64,000 nt of DNA from Candidatus Devosia phytovorans (GCA_029202405.1 CP119312.1:1307001-1371000); one strand, 5' to 3'. Shown: positions 15,950 to 24,608, counted from the stretch's first letter. Notes: generated by a model from the letters alone, not told the origin. Program-made: numbers and translations.

Positions 15950-16969
15950 TCACTCCGCCGCGGCCGAGGCGACGGCCTCTTCCCTCACCGCACCGATGAT
16001 CTCGCCCAGAAGCGCATGCAGCGCGTCGCGATGGCCGTTGGCGGCGGAGGGCGAATTCTCGTCCGAAGTCATCACCACGCTGAGCTCGAGACTGGGCACG
16101 ATATAGAGCATCTGCCCGCCATAGCCCCAGGCATAGCGCACATCCTCGCCGCCGATATTGCGCAGGAACCAGCCATAACCATAGCCATCGCCTGTGAAGC
16201 GTGACTTGGTGCGTTCGGTCCAGGACTGGTCGATCCAGTCCTGCGAAAGAATGCGTTCGCCGTCGGCATTGAGGCCGTCATTGCGATAGACCTCGCCAAA
16301 GGCCAGCAGCGAGCGCGGGCTCATCGCCATCTGGTTGCCGCCGAGATAGATGCCCTGAGGATCGCGCTCCCAGCCGCCGATGTGGAAGTCGTCCACTGGC
16401 TCGAACCAGTCATGCGCATTGGCCAGCGCGCTTTCCCCGGTCGCTTCGGTGAGGATTGCGGAGAGCAGGTGGCTGGAGCCGGTGGAATAGAGCATCGCTC
16501 CGCCAGGATCGGTTTCGAAATCCTGCGCCAGCGCGTTGCGCACCCAATTGGCGCTCGCGACCCAGCGGCCGTAGTTGGGACCCGAGGTCGGCGCGAGGCC
16601 CGCCTGCATGGAGAGCAGATTGCCCACGGTGATTTCGTTCAGTCGGGGGTCGGCGTCGTCGGGAAAGTCATCGGCGAGGAAATCGGCGATGGGCTGGTCG
16701 ACACTTTCGATCTCGCCGCGGTCTATGGCCATGCCGATCAGGGCGGAGATGACGGTTTTGGAGGCGGATTTGATATTGGTCGGATCATCCACCGAATTGC
16801 CGCCATAGCCGCGCTCGGCGACGATTTCCCCGTCCAGCGAGACCATCACCGCTTCCAGCGGTTCGAGCTCGGCGGCCTGGTCGAGAATGGATGTCAGATC
16901 AAGCGTCTGCGCCGAAGCGGGCAGGGTGGCGAGAAGGGCGGCGGCGATGAGGAGGGGGCGAGTCAGCAT
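15950..16969 (-). CDS. Secreted serine hydrolase (beta-lactamase / class C PBP-like family)
   Basis: This 339-aa protein starts with a Sec signal peptide (MLTRPLLIAAALLATLPASA). The catalytic SxxK tetrad is S68-A-S-K71, and a Y-S-T-G-S-S-H segment near residue 165 takes the place of the second motif. A W-G-Y-G-G-Q segment stands at the position of the third, which is usually H/K-x-G. The fold is that of esterases and DD-peptidases in Pfam Beta-lactamase; no antibiotic resistance can be claimed. It is convergent with the upstream oxidoreductase gene and ends beside the inverted repeat. Confidence 0.85.
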   Translation of the reverse strand: MLTRPLLIAAALLATLPASAQTLDLTSILDQAAELEPLEAVMVSLDGEIVAERGYGGNSVDDPTNIKSASKTVISALIGMAIDRGEIESVDQPIADFLADDFPDDADPRLNEITVGNLLSMQAGLAPTSGPNYGRWVASANWVRNALAQDFETDPGGAMLYSTGSSHLLSAILTEATGESALANAHDWFEPVDDFHIGGWERDPQGIYLGGNQMAMSPRSLLAFGEVYRNDGLNADGERILSQDWIDQSWTERTKSRFTGDGYGYGWFLRNIGGEDVRYAWGYGGQMLYIVPSLELSVVMTSDENSPSAANGHRDALHALLGEIIGAVREEAVASAAAE

Positions 16970-17056
16970 GGCTTCTGTCTTGGCACAACTTGCGGCAAAA
17001 TCATGTGCATCGTGTCAGACATGTCCCACAGTCGCGTGAACAGGCTCTTGCCATGA

Positions 17057-17076
17057 GGCGTACCATGCGGTACGCC
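17057..17076. promoter_or_regulatory. Perfect palindrome upstream of the MHS transporter gene
   Basis: GGCGTACC (17057-17064) and GGTACGCC (17069-17076) form a perfect 8-bp inverted repeat around ATGC, 87 bases before the transporter ATG. No U-tract follows, and the size fits a dimeric repressor site. No regulator gene is adjacent, so the binding protein is unknown. Confidence 0.4.
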
Positions 17077-17162
17077 CACGCCAACGATTGGTTCTGGCGC
17101 GAATTTGGGGATGGAGGCGCGCCACGAGCCTCTGGCCCCAGACTTGACACCCCGGACTTCAA

Positions 17163-18452
17163 ATGACCATCGCAACTGATACCGCCACGGTTCCACCCGT
17201 CGGCAATTCCGCCCGCCGCGTGCTGGCGGCGAGCATGATCGGCACGACGATCGAGTTCTTCGATTTCTACATCTACGCCACCGCGGCCGTGATCGTGTTC
17301 CCGCATCTCTTCTTCCCGGCAGGCGATGACGCTTCGGCGCTGCTGCAGTCGCTGGCGACCTTTGCCATCGCCTTCATGGCCCGCCCGGTGGGCGCCGCCA
17401 TCTTCGGCCATTTCGGCGACAAGATCGGCCGCAAGGCGACGCTGGTTGCGGCGCTGCTGACCATGGGCATTTCCACCGTGCTGATCGGCGCGCTGCCGAC
17501 CTATGCGCAGATCGGCGTGTGGGCGCCGCTGCTGCTGGCGCTGTGCCGTCTCGGCCAGGGCCTGGGCCTTGGCGGTGAATGGGGCGGCGCCGTGCTGCTC
17601 GCCACCGAAAACGCCCCCGAGGGAAAGCGTGCCTGGTATGGCATGTTCCCCCAGCTGGGTGCGCCGGTCGGTTTCTTCTTTGCCACCACCATTTTCCTCG
17701 TGCTGGCGCATTTCCTGGGCGATGATGCCTTCATGAGCTGGGGCTGGCGCGTGCCGTTCCTCGCCAGCGCCTTCCTCGTGATCTTTGGCCTCTTCATCCG
17801 TCTCAAGATCACCGAGACGCCCGAATTCGCCAAGGCGATCGAAAAGGCCGAGCGCGTCGAAGTGCCGTTCTTTGACGTCTTCAAGTCGCACAAGCTGAGC
17901 CTGCTGCTCGGCACCATGGCGGCGCTGGCGACCTTCGTGCTGTTCTACATCATGACCGTGTTCTCGCTGAGCTATGGCACAGGAACGCTCGGCTATAGCC
18001 GCGAAGAGTTCCTGATCCTGCAGATGGTGGGCGTGCTGTTCTTTGGTGCCTTCATTCCGATCGCTGCAGTGCTTGCCGACAAGTTCGGCATGCGCAAGGT
18101 TATGGTGGGCGTTTCGATCGGCATTGGCGTCTTTGGCCTGATCCTCGCGCCGCTGCTGGGTGCCGGCAATATCTTTGGCGTGCTGGGCTTCCTCTGCATC
18201 GGCTTTGCGCTGATGGGCATGACCTATGGCCCGCTGGGCACGGCGCTTGCCGCGCCTTTTCCCACCGCCGTGCGCTATACCGGCGCCTCGCTGACCTTCA
18301 ACCTCGGCGGCATCTTCGGCGCCAGCTTTGCGCCCTATATCGCCACCTACCTGGCCAGCACCTATGGCCTGCACACGGTTGGCTACTACATGATCATCGC
18401 CGCCGTGCTGACGCTTGTCGCCTTCGGACTGATCCGCCAGACCTCGGACTGA
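17163..18452 (+). CDS. MFS transporter, metabolite:H+ symporter (MHS) family
   Basis: This 429-aa inner-membrane transporter is predicted to have twelve helices. The MHS hallmarks are TTIEFFDFYIYATAA in helix 1, ARPVGAAIFGHFGDKIGRK (the loop 2-3 signature with GDKIGRK) and the GLGLGGEWGGAVL helix. Relatives such as ShiA, KgtP, ProP and CitA import shikimate, oxoglutarate, betaine/proline or citrate, so a small carboxylate or zwitterion is likely. It is monocistronic, with a strong terminator after the stop and a palindrome in its promoter region. Confidence 0.92.
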   Translation: MTIATDTATVPPVGNSARRVLAASMIGTTIEFFDFYIYATAAVIVFPHLFFPAGDDASALLQSLATFAIAFMARPVGAAIFGHFGDKIGRKATLVAALLTMGISTVLIGALPTYAQIGVWAPLLLALCRLGQGLGLGGEWGGAVLLATENAPEGKRAWYGMFPQLGAPVGFFFATTIFLVLAHFLGDDAFMSWGWRVPFLASAFLVIFGLFIRLKITETPEFAKAIEKAERVEVPFFDVFKSHKLSLLLGTMAALATFVLFYIMTVFSLSYGTGTLGYSREEFLILQMVGVLFFGAFIPIAAVLADKFGMRKVMVGVSIGIGVFGLILAPLLGAGNIFGVLGFLCIGFALMGMTYGPLGTALAAPFPTAVRYTGASLTFNLGGIFGASFAPYIATYLASTYGLHTVGYYMIIAAVLTLVAFGLIRQTSD

Positions 18453-18473
18453 GCCTTACAGGCTTCCATCCAG

Positions 18474-18500
18474 AAGGGCCGCGCTTGTCGCGGCCCTTTT
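18474..18500 (+). terminator. Rho-independent terminator of the MHS transporter gene
   Basis: AAGGGCCGCG (18474-18483) pairs with CGCGGCCCTT (18489-18498) around CTTGT. The T-run continues and a second T7 run follows. Confidence 0.9.
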
Positions 18501-18593
18501 GCATTTTTTTGGCCATGCCCTCTTTTCCTTGTCACAAGGCAAGTCTAGGAGTGGCGCACGCAACGACATTACCCACCGGGGGAAGGGCTTTCC

Positions 18594-19871
18594 ATGTCTT
18601 CAATCATCCACGTTTCCGGCCGCCAGATCTACGACAGCCGCGGCAATCCCACGGTCGAAGTCGATGTGGTGCTGGACGATGGCAGCTTCGGCCGCGCCGC
18701 CGTTCCCTCAGGCGCCTCCACCGGCGCGCATGAAGCGGTCGAGCTGCGCGATGGCGGCAAGAAGTACAATGGCAAGGGTGTGACCCAGGCCGTCGAGAAC
18801 ATCAATACCGCGATCTTCGATGAAATCCAGGGCATGGATGCCCTCGACCAGCTGGCTGTCGACCAGGCCATGATCGAACTCGATGGCACGCCCAACAAGT
18901 CCAAGCTCGGCGCGAACGCCATCCTCGGCGTGTCGCTGGCCGTGGCCAAGGCCGCTGCCGAGTCGAGCGAGCTGCCCTTCTACCGCTATATCGGCGGCCC
19001 CAACGCCCATGTCCTGCCCGTGCCGATGATGAACATCATCAATGGTGGCGAGCATGCCGACAACCCGATCGACATGCAGGAATTCATGATCCTGCCCGCG
19101 GGTGCCGAAAACCTGGCCGACGCCGTCCGCATCGGATCGGAAATCTTCCATACCCTCAAGAAGGGTCTGTCGTCCGAAGGCCACAACACCAATGTCGGTG
19201 ACGAAGGCGGTTTCGCCCCCAACCTCAAGTCGGCCGATGAAGCCCTCGGCTACATCATGCGTTCCATTGAAAAGGCCGGCTACCGTCCGGGCGAGGATGT
19301 GTTCCTCGGCCTCGATTGCGCCTCGACCGAATACTACAAGAACGGCAAATACGAGATGGTCGGCGAGGGCAAGTCGCTCTCCTCTGACGACAACGTCCGC
19401 TTCCTCGAAGACCTGGCCAATCGCTTCCCGATCATCACCATCGAAGACGGCATGGCCGAAGACGACTGGGACGGCTGGAAGGCCCTGACCGATGCCATCG
19501 GCAAGAAGGTCCAGTTGGTCGGCGACGATCTCTTCGTCACCAATTCCGAACGCCTGCGTTCGGGCATCAAGATGGGCGTCGCCAACTCAATCCTCGTCAA
19601 GGTCAACCAGATCGGCTCGCTCAGCGAAACGCTCAACGCCGTCGATACTGCGCACCGCGCCGGCTATACCTCGGTCATGTCGCACCGCTCGGGCGAAACC
19701 GAGGATTCGACCATTGCCGACCTCGCCGTCGCTCTTAACTGCGGCCAGATCAAGACCGGCTCGCTAAGCCGTTCCGACCGTATCGCCAAGTACAACCAGC
19801 TGATCCGCATCGAGGAACAGCTCGGCGAAAGCGCCAAGTATGCCGGCTACTCGGTGGTCAAGGGCCGCTAA
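18594..19871 (+). CDS. eno: Enolase
   Basis: Enolase converts 2-phosphoglycerate to phosphoenolpyruvate. The 425-aa protein is complete: N-terminal VSGRQIYDSRGNPTVEVDV, the flexible loop VPSGASTGAHEA, the substrate loop GDEGGFAPNL and the metal ligands in LGLDCAS and ITIEDGMAEDD. The catalytic Lys region VNQIGSLSETL is followed by SHRSGETEDSTIADLAV. A purine-rich GGGGGAAGGG precedes the ATG. It has its own promoter region after the upstream terminator and ends in a strong terminator. Confidence 0.98.
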   Translation: MSSIIHVSGRQIYDSRGNPTVEVDVVLDDGSFGRAAVPSGASTGAHEAVELRDGGKKYNGKGVTQAVENINTAIFDEIQGMDALDQLAVDQAMIELDGTPNKSKLGANAILGVSLAVAKAAAESSELPFYRYIGGPNAHVLPVPMMNIINGGEHADNPIDMQEFMILPAGAENLADAVRIGSEIFHTLKKGLSSEGHNTNVGDEGGFAPNLKSADEALGYIMRSIEKAGYRPGEDVFLGLDCASTEYYKNGKYEMVGEGKSLSSDDNVRFLEDLANRFPIITIEDGMAEDDWDGWKALTDAIGKKVQLVGDDLFVTNSERLRSGIKMGVANSILVKVNQIGSLSETLNAVDTAHRAGYTSVMSHRSGETEDSTIADLAVALNCGQIKTGSLSRSDRIAKYNQLIRIEEQLGESAKYAGYSVVKGR

Positions 19872-19891
19872 GCCTCGGCAGCGCGAAAATG

Positions 19892-19922
19892 AAAAAGCCC
19901 GGCAGCGATGTCGGGCTTTTTT
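19892..19922. terminator. Bidirectional terminator between eno and hicB
   Basis: AAAAAGCCCGGCA pairs with TGTCGGGCTTTTTT around GCGA. A-rich on one side and T-rich on the other, it can stop both the eno transcript and the convergent hicAB transcript, whose last gene ends at 19926. Confidence 0.9.
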
Positions 19923-19925
19923 GTT

Positions 19926-20336
19926 TCAGGCAGACCGCTTGAGCTTGTCGCGCGCTGCAGCGGCAAGGAAGGCTGAGCGGGTTATCCCGAGGTGGGCAGC
20001 TTCGCTGTCGATGGACTGCAACAGTCCTGCATCAAGCGAAAGATTGGCGCGTACCGATCGGCCACTTTCGAAATAAAGGGGAATGGTCGCGATCATGCCA
20101 CCTGTTCCCAATCCGTATTCATTCGACTTCAGCAACTGGGCATAGCTGCGAGGCTCGGGAACGTCCTGACCGTCGCCCACCATATCGGTTACCCATTCCG
20201 ACAGTGCGTCCGTTGCATTGGCGACGACCTCTTCTTCCGTCACGCCCATGGCGGTGCAGCCGAGGGCGTCCGGGAAGTAGGCTCCATACAACTCTTCTGT
20301 CTCATCATAGTCGATGACAGCGATGTAGCGGGACAT
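19926..20336 (-). CDS. hicB: HicB-family antitoxin
   Basis: This 136-aa antitoxin has an N-terminal RNase H-like HicB domain (MSRYIAVIDYDETEELYGAY... PDALGCTAMGVTEEEV, residues 1-60) that covers the toxin. A C-terminal ribbon-helix-helix-type DNA-binding segment follows (RSVRANLSLDAGLLQSIDSEA, then GITRSAFLAAAARDKL). ATG 20336 gives the family's typical start; the upstream extension overlaps hicA. It is the second gene of the pair, ten bases after the hicA stop. The C-terminal segment probably binds the inverted repeats at 20550-20612. Confidence 0.92.
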   Translation of the reverse strand: MSRYIAVIDYDETEELYGAYFPDALGCTAMGVTEEEVVANATDALSEWVTDMVGDGQDVPEPRSYAQLLKSNEYGLGTGGMIATIPLYFESGRSVRANLSLDAGLLQSIDSEAAHLGITRSAFLAAAARDKLKRSA

Positions 20337-20346
20337 ATTGGTTCTC

Positions 20347-20535
20347 CTACTTCGTCCAGCCTGCAATCCTGGCGATTGATTGTGCCACGCCGGGTGTCAA
20401 AGTGCGATGCCGGGGCACTAAGATGAAGGGATGGTCAGGCTTGCGAAACTTGGCGTGCTTGGTTCCGCCGGCCTCTTCCCAGCCTTCGCGAAGCAGCCGA
20501 GCAACGATCTTGCCGGTATTGGTTTCGTGCTGCAT
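20347..20535 (-). CDS. hicA: HicA-family mRNA interferase toxin
   Basis: HicA toxins are about 60-aa double-stranded-RNA-binding-fold proteins that cut mRNA independently of the ribosome. This 62-aa protein has the expected start (NTGKIVARLLREGWEEAGG), the catalytic His in GGTKHAKF, and the tail VPRHRTLTPGVAQSIARIAGW. ATG 20535 is preferred over 20559 because it gives the standard N-terminus and GGAG lies 10 nt upstream. An operator half-site overlaps the start codon. Toxin-first order is the usual one for hicAB. Confidence 0.92.
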   Translation of the reverse strand: MQHETNTGKIVARLLREGWEEAGGTKHAKFRKPDHPFILVPRHRTLTPGVAQSIARIAGWTK

Positions 20536-20612
20536 GCGCAAAGCACTCCATGCGCACAATATTGCGCATGGAACCTATATCATCAAGTGGTGATGCGCAA
20601 AATAATGCGCAT
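20534..20612. promoter_or_regulatory. hicAB operator: two identical inverted repeats plus a half-site
   Basis: The palindrome ATGCGCA-N6-TGCGCAT occurs twice, at 20550-20569 and 20593-20612, with 43 bp between equivalent positions (about four helical turns). A third ATGCGCA half-site lies at 20534-20540 over the hicA start. The sites flank a plausible promoter (TTGCGC, then TATAGG, on the minus strand), so binding of HicB/HicA complexes would block transcription. The distal repeat directly abuts the amn stop codon. Confidence 0.8.
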
Positions 20613-22088
20613 TCATTGAAACGCCGTCTCCGCGAAGCTGCGCAGTTTGCGCGAGTGCAGCCGCTCCGCCGGCTGGTCGCGCAGGATCTCCATCGCCCGT
20701 AAACCGATCTGCAGATGCCGGTTGACCTGCGTGCGATAAAAATCCGAGGCCATGCCGGGGAGCTTCAGCTCGCCATGCAGCGGCTTGTCGGAAACGCAGA
20801 GCAGGGTCCCATAGGGCACCCTGAAGCGGAAGCCGTTTGCCGCGATAGTCGCCGATTCCATGTCCAGCGCCACGGCGCGCGACTGGCTGAGCTGTCGAGT
20901 GATTTCCGTCTGGTCGCGTAGCTCCCAGTTGCGGTTGTCAAAGCTCGCCACCGTGCCGGTGCGCATGATCTTCTTGGTCTCGACGCCTTCGGTATCGGTG
21001 ATCTCATGCACCGCCTGTTCCAGCGCCACCTGGATTTCGGCCAGTGCGGGAATCGGCACCGACAGCGGAAGGTCGGCATCGAGCACGTGGTCCTCGCGCA
21101 CATAGGCATGGGCCAGCACATAGTCGCCCAGTTCCTGAGAGTTGCGCAGGCCGGCACAATGGCCCAGCATGATCCAGGCATGCGGGCGCAACACGGCGAT
21201 ATGGTCGGTGATCGTCTTGGCGTTGGACGGGCCGACGCCGATATTGACCATGGTGATCCCGCGACCACGATCCGCCGTCAGATGATAGGCCGGCATCTGC
21301 GGCGCACGCACCGGCGCCGTGCCGGCGACAGTGCCGCCGCGCAGCGCATTGTCGGTGACCACATTGCCCGGCTCGATGAAGCTCTCATAATGGGGGTGCC
21401 CGTCAGCCATATACTGCTTGGCCACGCGGCAGAACTCGTCGATGTAGAAGGCGTAATTGGTGAAGATCACGAAATTCTGGAAATGGCTGGGATCGGTGCC
21501 CGAATAGTGGCTCAGCCGGAACAGCGAATAGTCGACGCGTGGCGCGGTGAAGGCCGATAGCGGGTAGGGGCCGCCCTTGGGGGGCACGAAAGTGCCATTG
21601 GCGATTTCGTCGTCGGTGTTGCCGAGGTCAGGCGCATCGAACATGTCGCGCAGCGGAATGTTGAGCGCGTTCAGCGCCTCGCCGTCGATTCTTTCATTGG
21701 GCCGTACGGCAAAATGCAGCGGGATCGGCGTATCCGATTCGGTGATGTCGATGGTGCCGCCGTGGTTTTTCAGGATGACGGTGAACTGCTCCTGGAAATA
21801 GGTGCGGAACAGTTCGGGCGCGGTTACCGTGGTGCGATAAAGCCCTGGGGTGTGCAGGAAGCCATAGGGGAGGGTGCTCTCGGTCTTGGAATAGCTGGTG
21901 GACCGCACTTCCACCTGCGGATAGCAGGCGCGCACACGGCCCTCTGGCACCACGCCCTTGGCCAGGGCGTCGAGATGGCTGCGGATGAAGCCGGTATTGC
22001 GATGATAGAGCTCAGCCAGATACTCCCAGGCCTTTTCCGGATCGGTAAAGCTCTGCTTGTCGAGGCGGGGTGGGCTGATCGTGGTCAT
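20613..22088 (-). CDS. amn: AMP nucleosidase
   Basis: Amn hydrolyses AMP to adenine and ribose 5-phosphate and so controls adenylate pools. The 491-aa protein matches the family length. It has an N-terminal AMP-nucleosidase domain (residues 1-170, including the RVRACYPQVEV start) and a C-terminal nucleoside-phosphorylase fold. The latter shows NIGVGPSNAKTITDHIAVLRP, LGHCAGLR, the DMESATIAANGFRF nucleoside-binding block and CVSDKPLHGELK. The stop codon abuts the hicAB operator, and amn probably has its own promoter in the 22089-22200 region. Confidence 0.95.
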   Translation of the reverse strand: MTTISPPRLDKQSFTDPEKAWEYLAELYHRNTGFIRSHLDALAKGVVPEGRVRACYPQVEVRSTSYSKTESTLPYGFLHTPGLYRTTVTAPELFRTYFQEQFTVILKNHGGTIDITESDTPIPLHFAVRPNERIDGEALNALNIPLRDMFDAPDLGNTDDEIANGTFVPPKGGPYPLSAFTAPRVDYSLFRLSHYSGTDPSHFQNFVIFTNYAFYIDEFCRVAKQYMADGHPHYESFIEPGNVVTDNALRGGTVAGTAPVRAPQMPAYHLTADRGRGITMVNIGVGPSNAKTITDHIAVLRPHAWIMLGHCAGLRNSQELGDYVLAHAYVREDHVLDADLPLSVPIPALAEIQVALEQAVHEITDTEGVETKKIMRTGTVASFDNRNWELRDQTEITRQLSQSRAVALDMESATIAANGFRFRVPYGTLLCVSDKPLHGELKLPGMASDFYRTQVNRHLQIGLRAMEILRDQPAERLHSRKLRSFAETAFQ

Positions 22089-22680
22089 CTGTGCTCTTTC
22101 ATCTCGCGGCCCCGGATTGAGCCGTCGTCTTCATTGGGTTAGCGCTGCATTGGGCTGAAGCGTCTATCGTCATCAAATGACAGCTTAGCGGCGCAGCATC
22201 AACAAAGCGCTGACGTCCGTCATGAATCTCACTTCGGTGTGAGCGCTACTTTTCTCGCCGCAATTGGCCACCATCTCTTGTGCAAGTTCACTGGCACGGC
22301 AAGCGACCCATGCAAACCGGTGAGCGAGGAGCATTGCGCAGGGCCGCTTGTCCCCCAAGCCCTCAACAGCGCGGCCGGCCGATGTTCTACAGGTCCGTAG
22401 TGGCGAAAGCCGCTGCGGACCTTTTGTTTGTTGGGCAGCAGGCCAGTCCGTTGCCGACCGCGTTGGGATCGATCAGCGAAGCACGCCGCCGCGTTCAAAG
22501 TGGACTTGGTTTTGACCTTCAACGTACCGCAGTTATCGCCGCCCACCTTGTAGGCTGGTCACCAGATCCAGAACCGAGCCAGCGTCATAGGATTATGATT
22601 GATTGCAGGATATCGTCGAATGGCGGGCGCCTTCCTGCCTATGCAGACCGGTAGACCGACTATAGCGTGGTGAGAATTCA
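22089..22680. other. Gene-poor region with a tetraloop hairpin
   Basis: Open frames here have poor codon use and no recognisable product. The one clear structure is a hairpin at 22391-22425. AGGTCCGTAGTGGC and GCCGCTGCGGACCT are 14-base arms pairing through two G-U pairs, with loop GAAA and TTTT after it. It looks like a plus-strand terminator or a remnant of a palindromic intergenic element. The amn promoter must lie at the left end. Confidence 0.5.
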
Positions 22681-23220
22681 ATGACGCAACGATGGATCAA
22701 GCGGCTTCAGACTGGAAGGGCAAACGAGCAGGTGGTCGAAGCCATCGAAGCCTGGGAGCATTCAAGCGGCATGCGCCTGCCGAATGACTACCGCGCCTTC
22801 ATGACGCGATATAACGGCGGTCGCGTCTATCCGCTCATGTTCAGGCATACAGCGCGAGAGCCGGGCGATGAGCCAAATCCGACAGAGCATTTCCTCGATC
22901 CCCTCAACGACTGGCACCGCGTCGTGACCTGGCGCGAGGAACTTGGCGACAGGCTCCCTATGGAAAGCCTCGTCATCGGCCGGGATCCTGGCCTGATCGA
23001 ACTTGTCCTGTCGCTTCGGCCGCACGATCATGGCCATGTCTATAGCTGGGTGCGTAATCATGGCGGCACCTGGTCGTCCCCCGAAAATGACTATCTCTGC
23101 CTGCAGGCCCCCTCCTTCCGGACCTTCGTCGAAAGTCTCTATGAGGACGAAGACGGCGACGGCCACGACTATTGGGACATGCAGTCCGGCGAACCGGAAG
23201 CATGCCGGCTGGATTTCTAG
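22681..23220 (+). CDS. SMI1/KNR4 (SUKH) family protein
   Basis: This 179-aa cytoplasmic protein has the SUKH signature. An N-terminal helix carries RLPNDYRAFMTRYNGGRVYP (residues 32-51), a G-R-D-P-G segment follows in the middle, and an acidic tail contains EDEDGDGHDYWD. SUKH proteins are commonly immunity proteins against polymorphic or contact-dependent toxins, or housekeeping scaffolds in eukaryotes. No toxin gene is adjacent, so this looks like an orphan immunity protein; that role is inferred. It lies after a gene-poor stretch and has a weak ribosome site (GTGAGAA). Confidence 0.8.
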   Translation: MTQRWIKRLQTGRANEQVVEAIEAWEHSSGMRLPNDYRAFMTRYNGGRVYPLMFRHTAREPGDEPNPTEHFLDPLNDWHRVVTWREELGDRLPMESLVIGRDPGLIELVLSLRPHDHGHVYSWVRNHGGTWSSPENDYLCLQAPSFRTFVESLYEDEDGDGHDYWDMQSGEPEACRLDF

Positions 23221-23374
23221 AGGCGACCGACAGAGGGGCCTCTATCCCTGAAATCTATCTCGGAGCCGCCAATCCGACCACCACCCCGATGGCGTCGGGC
23301 CAGCTGACCCCATCCCGGCCATTCAACGTTGGCGCCAATGAGCCCAAAAGCGGCCGTCTCATCCAGGCTGGGCC

Positions 23375-23683
23375 CTAGTCGTTGGATGTGACGCTGACAT
23401 CGAGTTCTCCGCCTATCTGCACCGTCTCGGTTTGCTTGTCGAAAACGCAGATGATGGCTGCCACCCTTCCGGACGCGCCGGTCCCTGTGACAATGGCCAG
23501 GCCATAATTCTCGCTACCGAAGGGATCTACGATGGCCTGCGGGTTTTCGAATGTTCCTTCGGCGGCGGCGACACAGCTCTCTTCAACTTTCGCAACGAAT
23601 TCTGCCCAGGCGTCTCCGGATGCGGCGAAGGCCGGCAGAGCACCCAAAAGAACGATCGCGACCGCGGCCATGTATTTCGTCAT
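23375..23683 (-). CDS. Small secreted protein of unknown function
   Basis: I do not recognise this 102-aa protein. It has a typical signal peptide (MTKYMAAVAIVLLGALPAFAA, cleavage near residue 20) and a mature part of about 80 aa with two Cys (in ESCVAAAEG and AIICVFD) that could form a disulfide. AGGGA lies about 9 nt before the ATG. It stands alone between the SUKH gene and the SDR gene. Confidence 0.65.
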   Translation of the reverse strand: MTKYMAAVAIVLLGALPAFAASGDAWAEFVAKVEESCVAAAEGTFENPQAIVDPFGSENYGLAIVTGTGASGRVAAIICVFDKQTETVQIGGELDVSVTSND

Positions 23684-23828
23684 GCGATTTTCCCTCAGTT
23701 TGGTAATGCCAACTACGCAGAGTCAGGTGGCAAAATGGAGACGGTGCGCAGACAAGATGGGCACATATAAATCTGTGCCCACCCTTGTGCGTTGATGTCG
23801 GAAGTCGACGATTGCGTACGTCGGACAC

Positions 23829-24608
23829 TCAGGTGGTCGGAACGGTGCCGCCGTCGATCACATGCTCCGTGCCGGTGATGGAAGACGCTCGATCCGATGC
23901 AAGAAATGCTATCAAATCGGCAACTTCCTGCGGCTTGGCTGGCCGTCCCAGTGGTATGCCGCCCAGCGAATCCATGATGACCTGCACCGCTGCGTCGTAG
24001 TCGATCCCCGCCTGCTCGGCGATGCGGAGCGCAAGACCATTCTGTCCTGGATCTGCAATCCAGCCAGGAGACACGCGCACCACGCGCACGCCCTTCGCGG
24101 ACACCTCCTTGGAGATGCTCTTGCTGTAGGTGTTGAGCGCTGCCTTGGCCGATGCATAGCCAGTCGTAGCCTCAGGCAGGGGCAGGCGGTTCTGGATCGA
24201 GGTGACGTGGATAACAACACCCTTGCCTTGAGCGATCATGGCGGGGATCAACGCCCGATCGAGCCTGACTGCCGGGAAGAAGTTGAGATTGAACTCCTTG
24301 TCCCATTCTTCGTCGTTGAGCGCGGCGAAGCCACCCGAAGGCGACGACGACCCGCCAAGGACATTGACCAGGATATCGATTCCGCCCAGTTCGCGGTGCA
24401 CCGCGTCGACGACGGCTCGAACGCCGGCATTCGTGGTTAGGTCTGCCTCAACGAATGCTGCCCCGGTGAAGTTGGTTGGCTTGGTGCGGGCGGTGGTCAA
24501 CACACGCGCGCCCAGCTCTTGGAAAAGCGCTACTGTTGCAGCGCCGGCGCCCATGGTGCCGCCGGTGATCAGTGCCCGGCGGCCCTCCAGTGTGAGAAAC
24601 GGTGTCAT
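23829..24608 (-). CDS. Short-chain dehydrogenase/reductase (SDR)
   Basis: This 259-aa classical SDR is an NAD(P)-dependent oxidoreductase of unknown substrate. It has the cofactor motif ALITGGTMGAGAATV (TGxxxGxG, residues 13-22), NVLGG in place of NNAG, the catalytic Ser in HVTSIQNRL, and the Y-x-x-x-K pair in TGYASAKAA. The C-terminus SITGTEHVIDGGTVPTT is typical. Its start overlaps the stop of the SnoaL-like gene (ATGA, 24605-24608), so the two are translated together. A divergent LysR gene probably controls both. Confidence 0.92.
   Translation of the reverse strand: MTPFLTLEGRRALITGGTMGAGAATVALFQELGARVLTTARTKPTNFTGAAFVEADLTTNAGVRAVVDAVHRELGGIDILVNVLGGSSSPSGGFAALNDEEWDKEFNLNFFPAVRLDRALIPAMIAQGKGVVIHVTSIQNRLPLPEATTGYASAKAALNTYSKSISKEVSAKGVRVVRVSPGWIADPGQNGLALRIAEQAGIDYDAAVQVIMDSLGGIPLGRPAKPQEVADLIAFLASDRASSITGTEHVIDGGTVPTT

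Noticed and set aside
22229..22654. Frames on both strands of 100-124 codons
   Set aside because: They overlap each other, contain the hairpin at 22391-22425, use codons unlike the genome, and give no recognisable protein.
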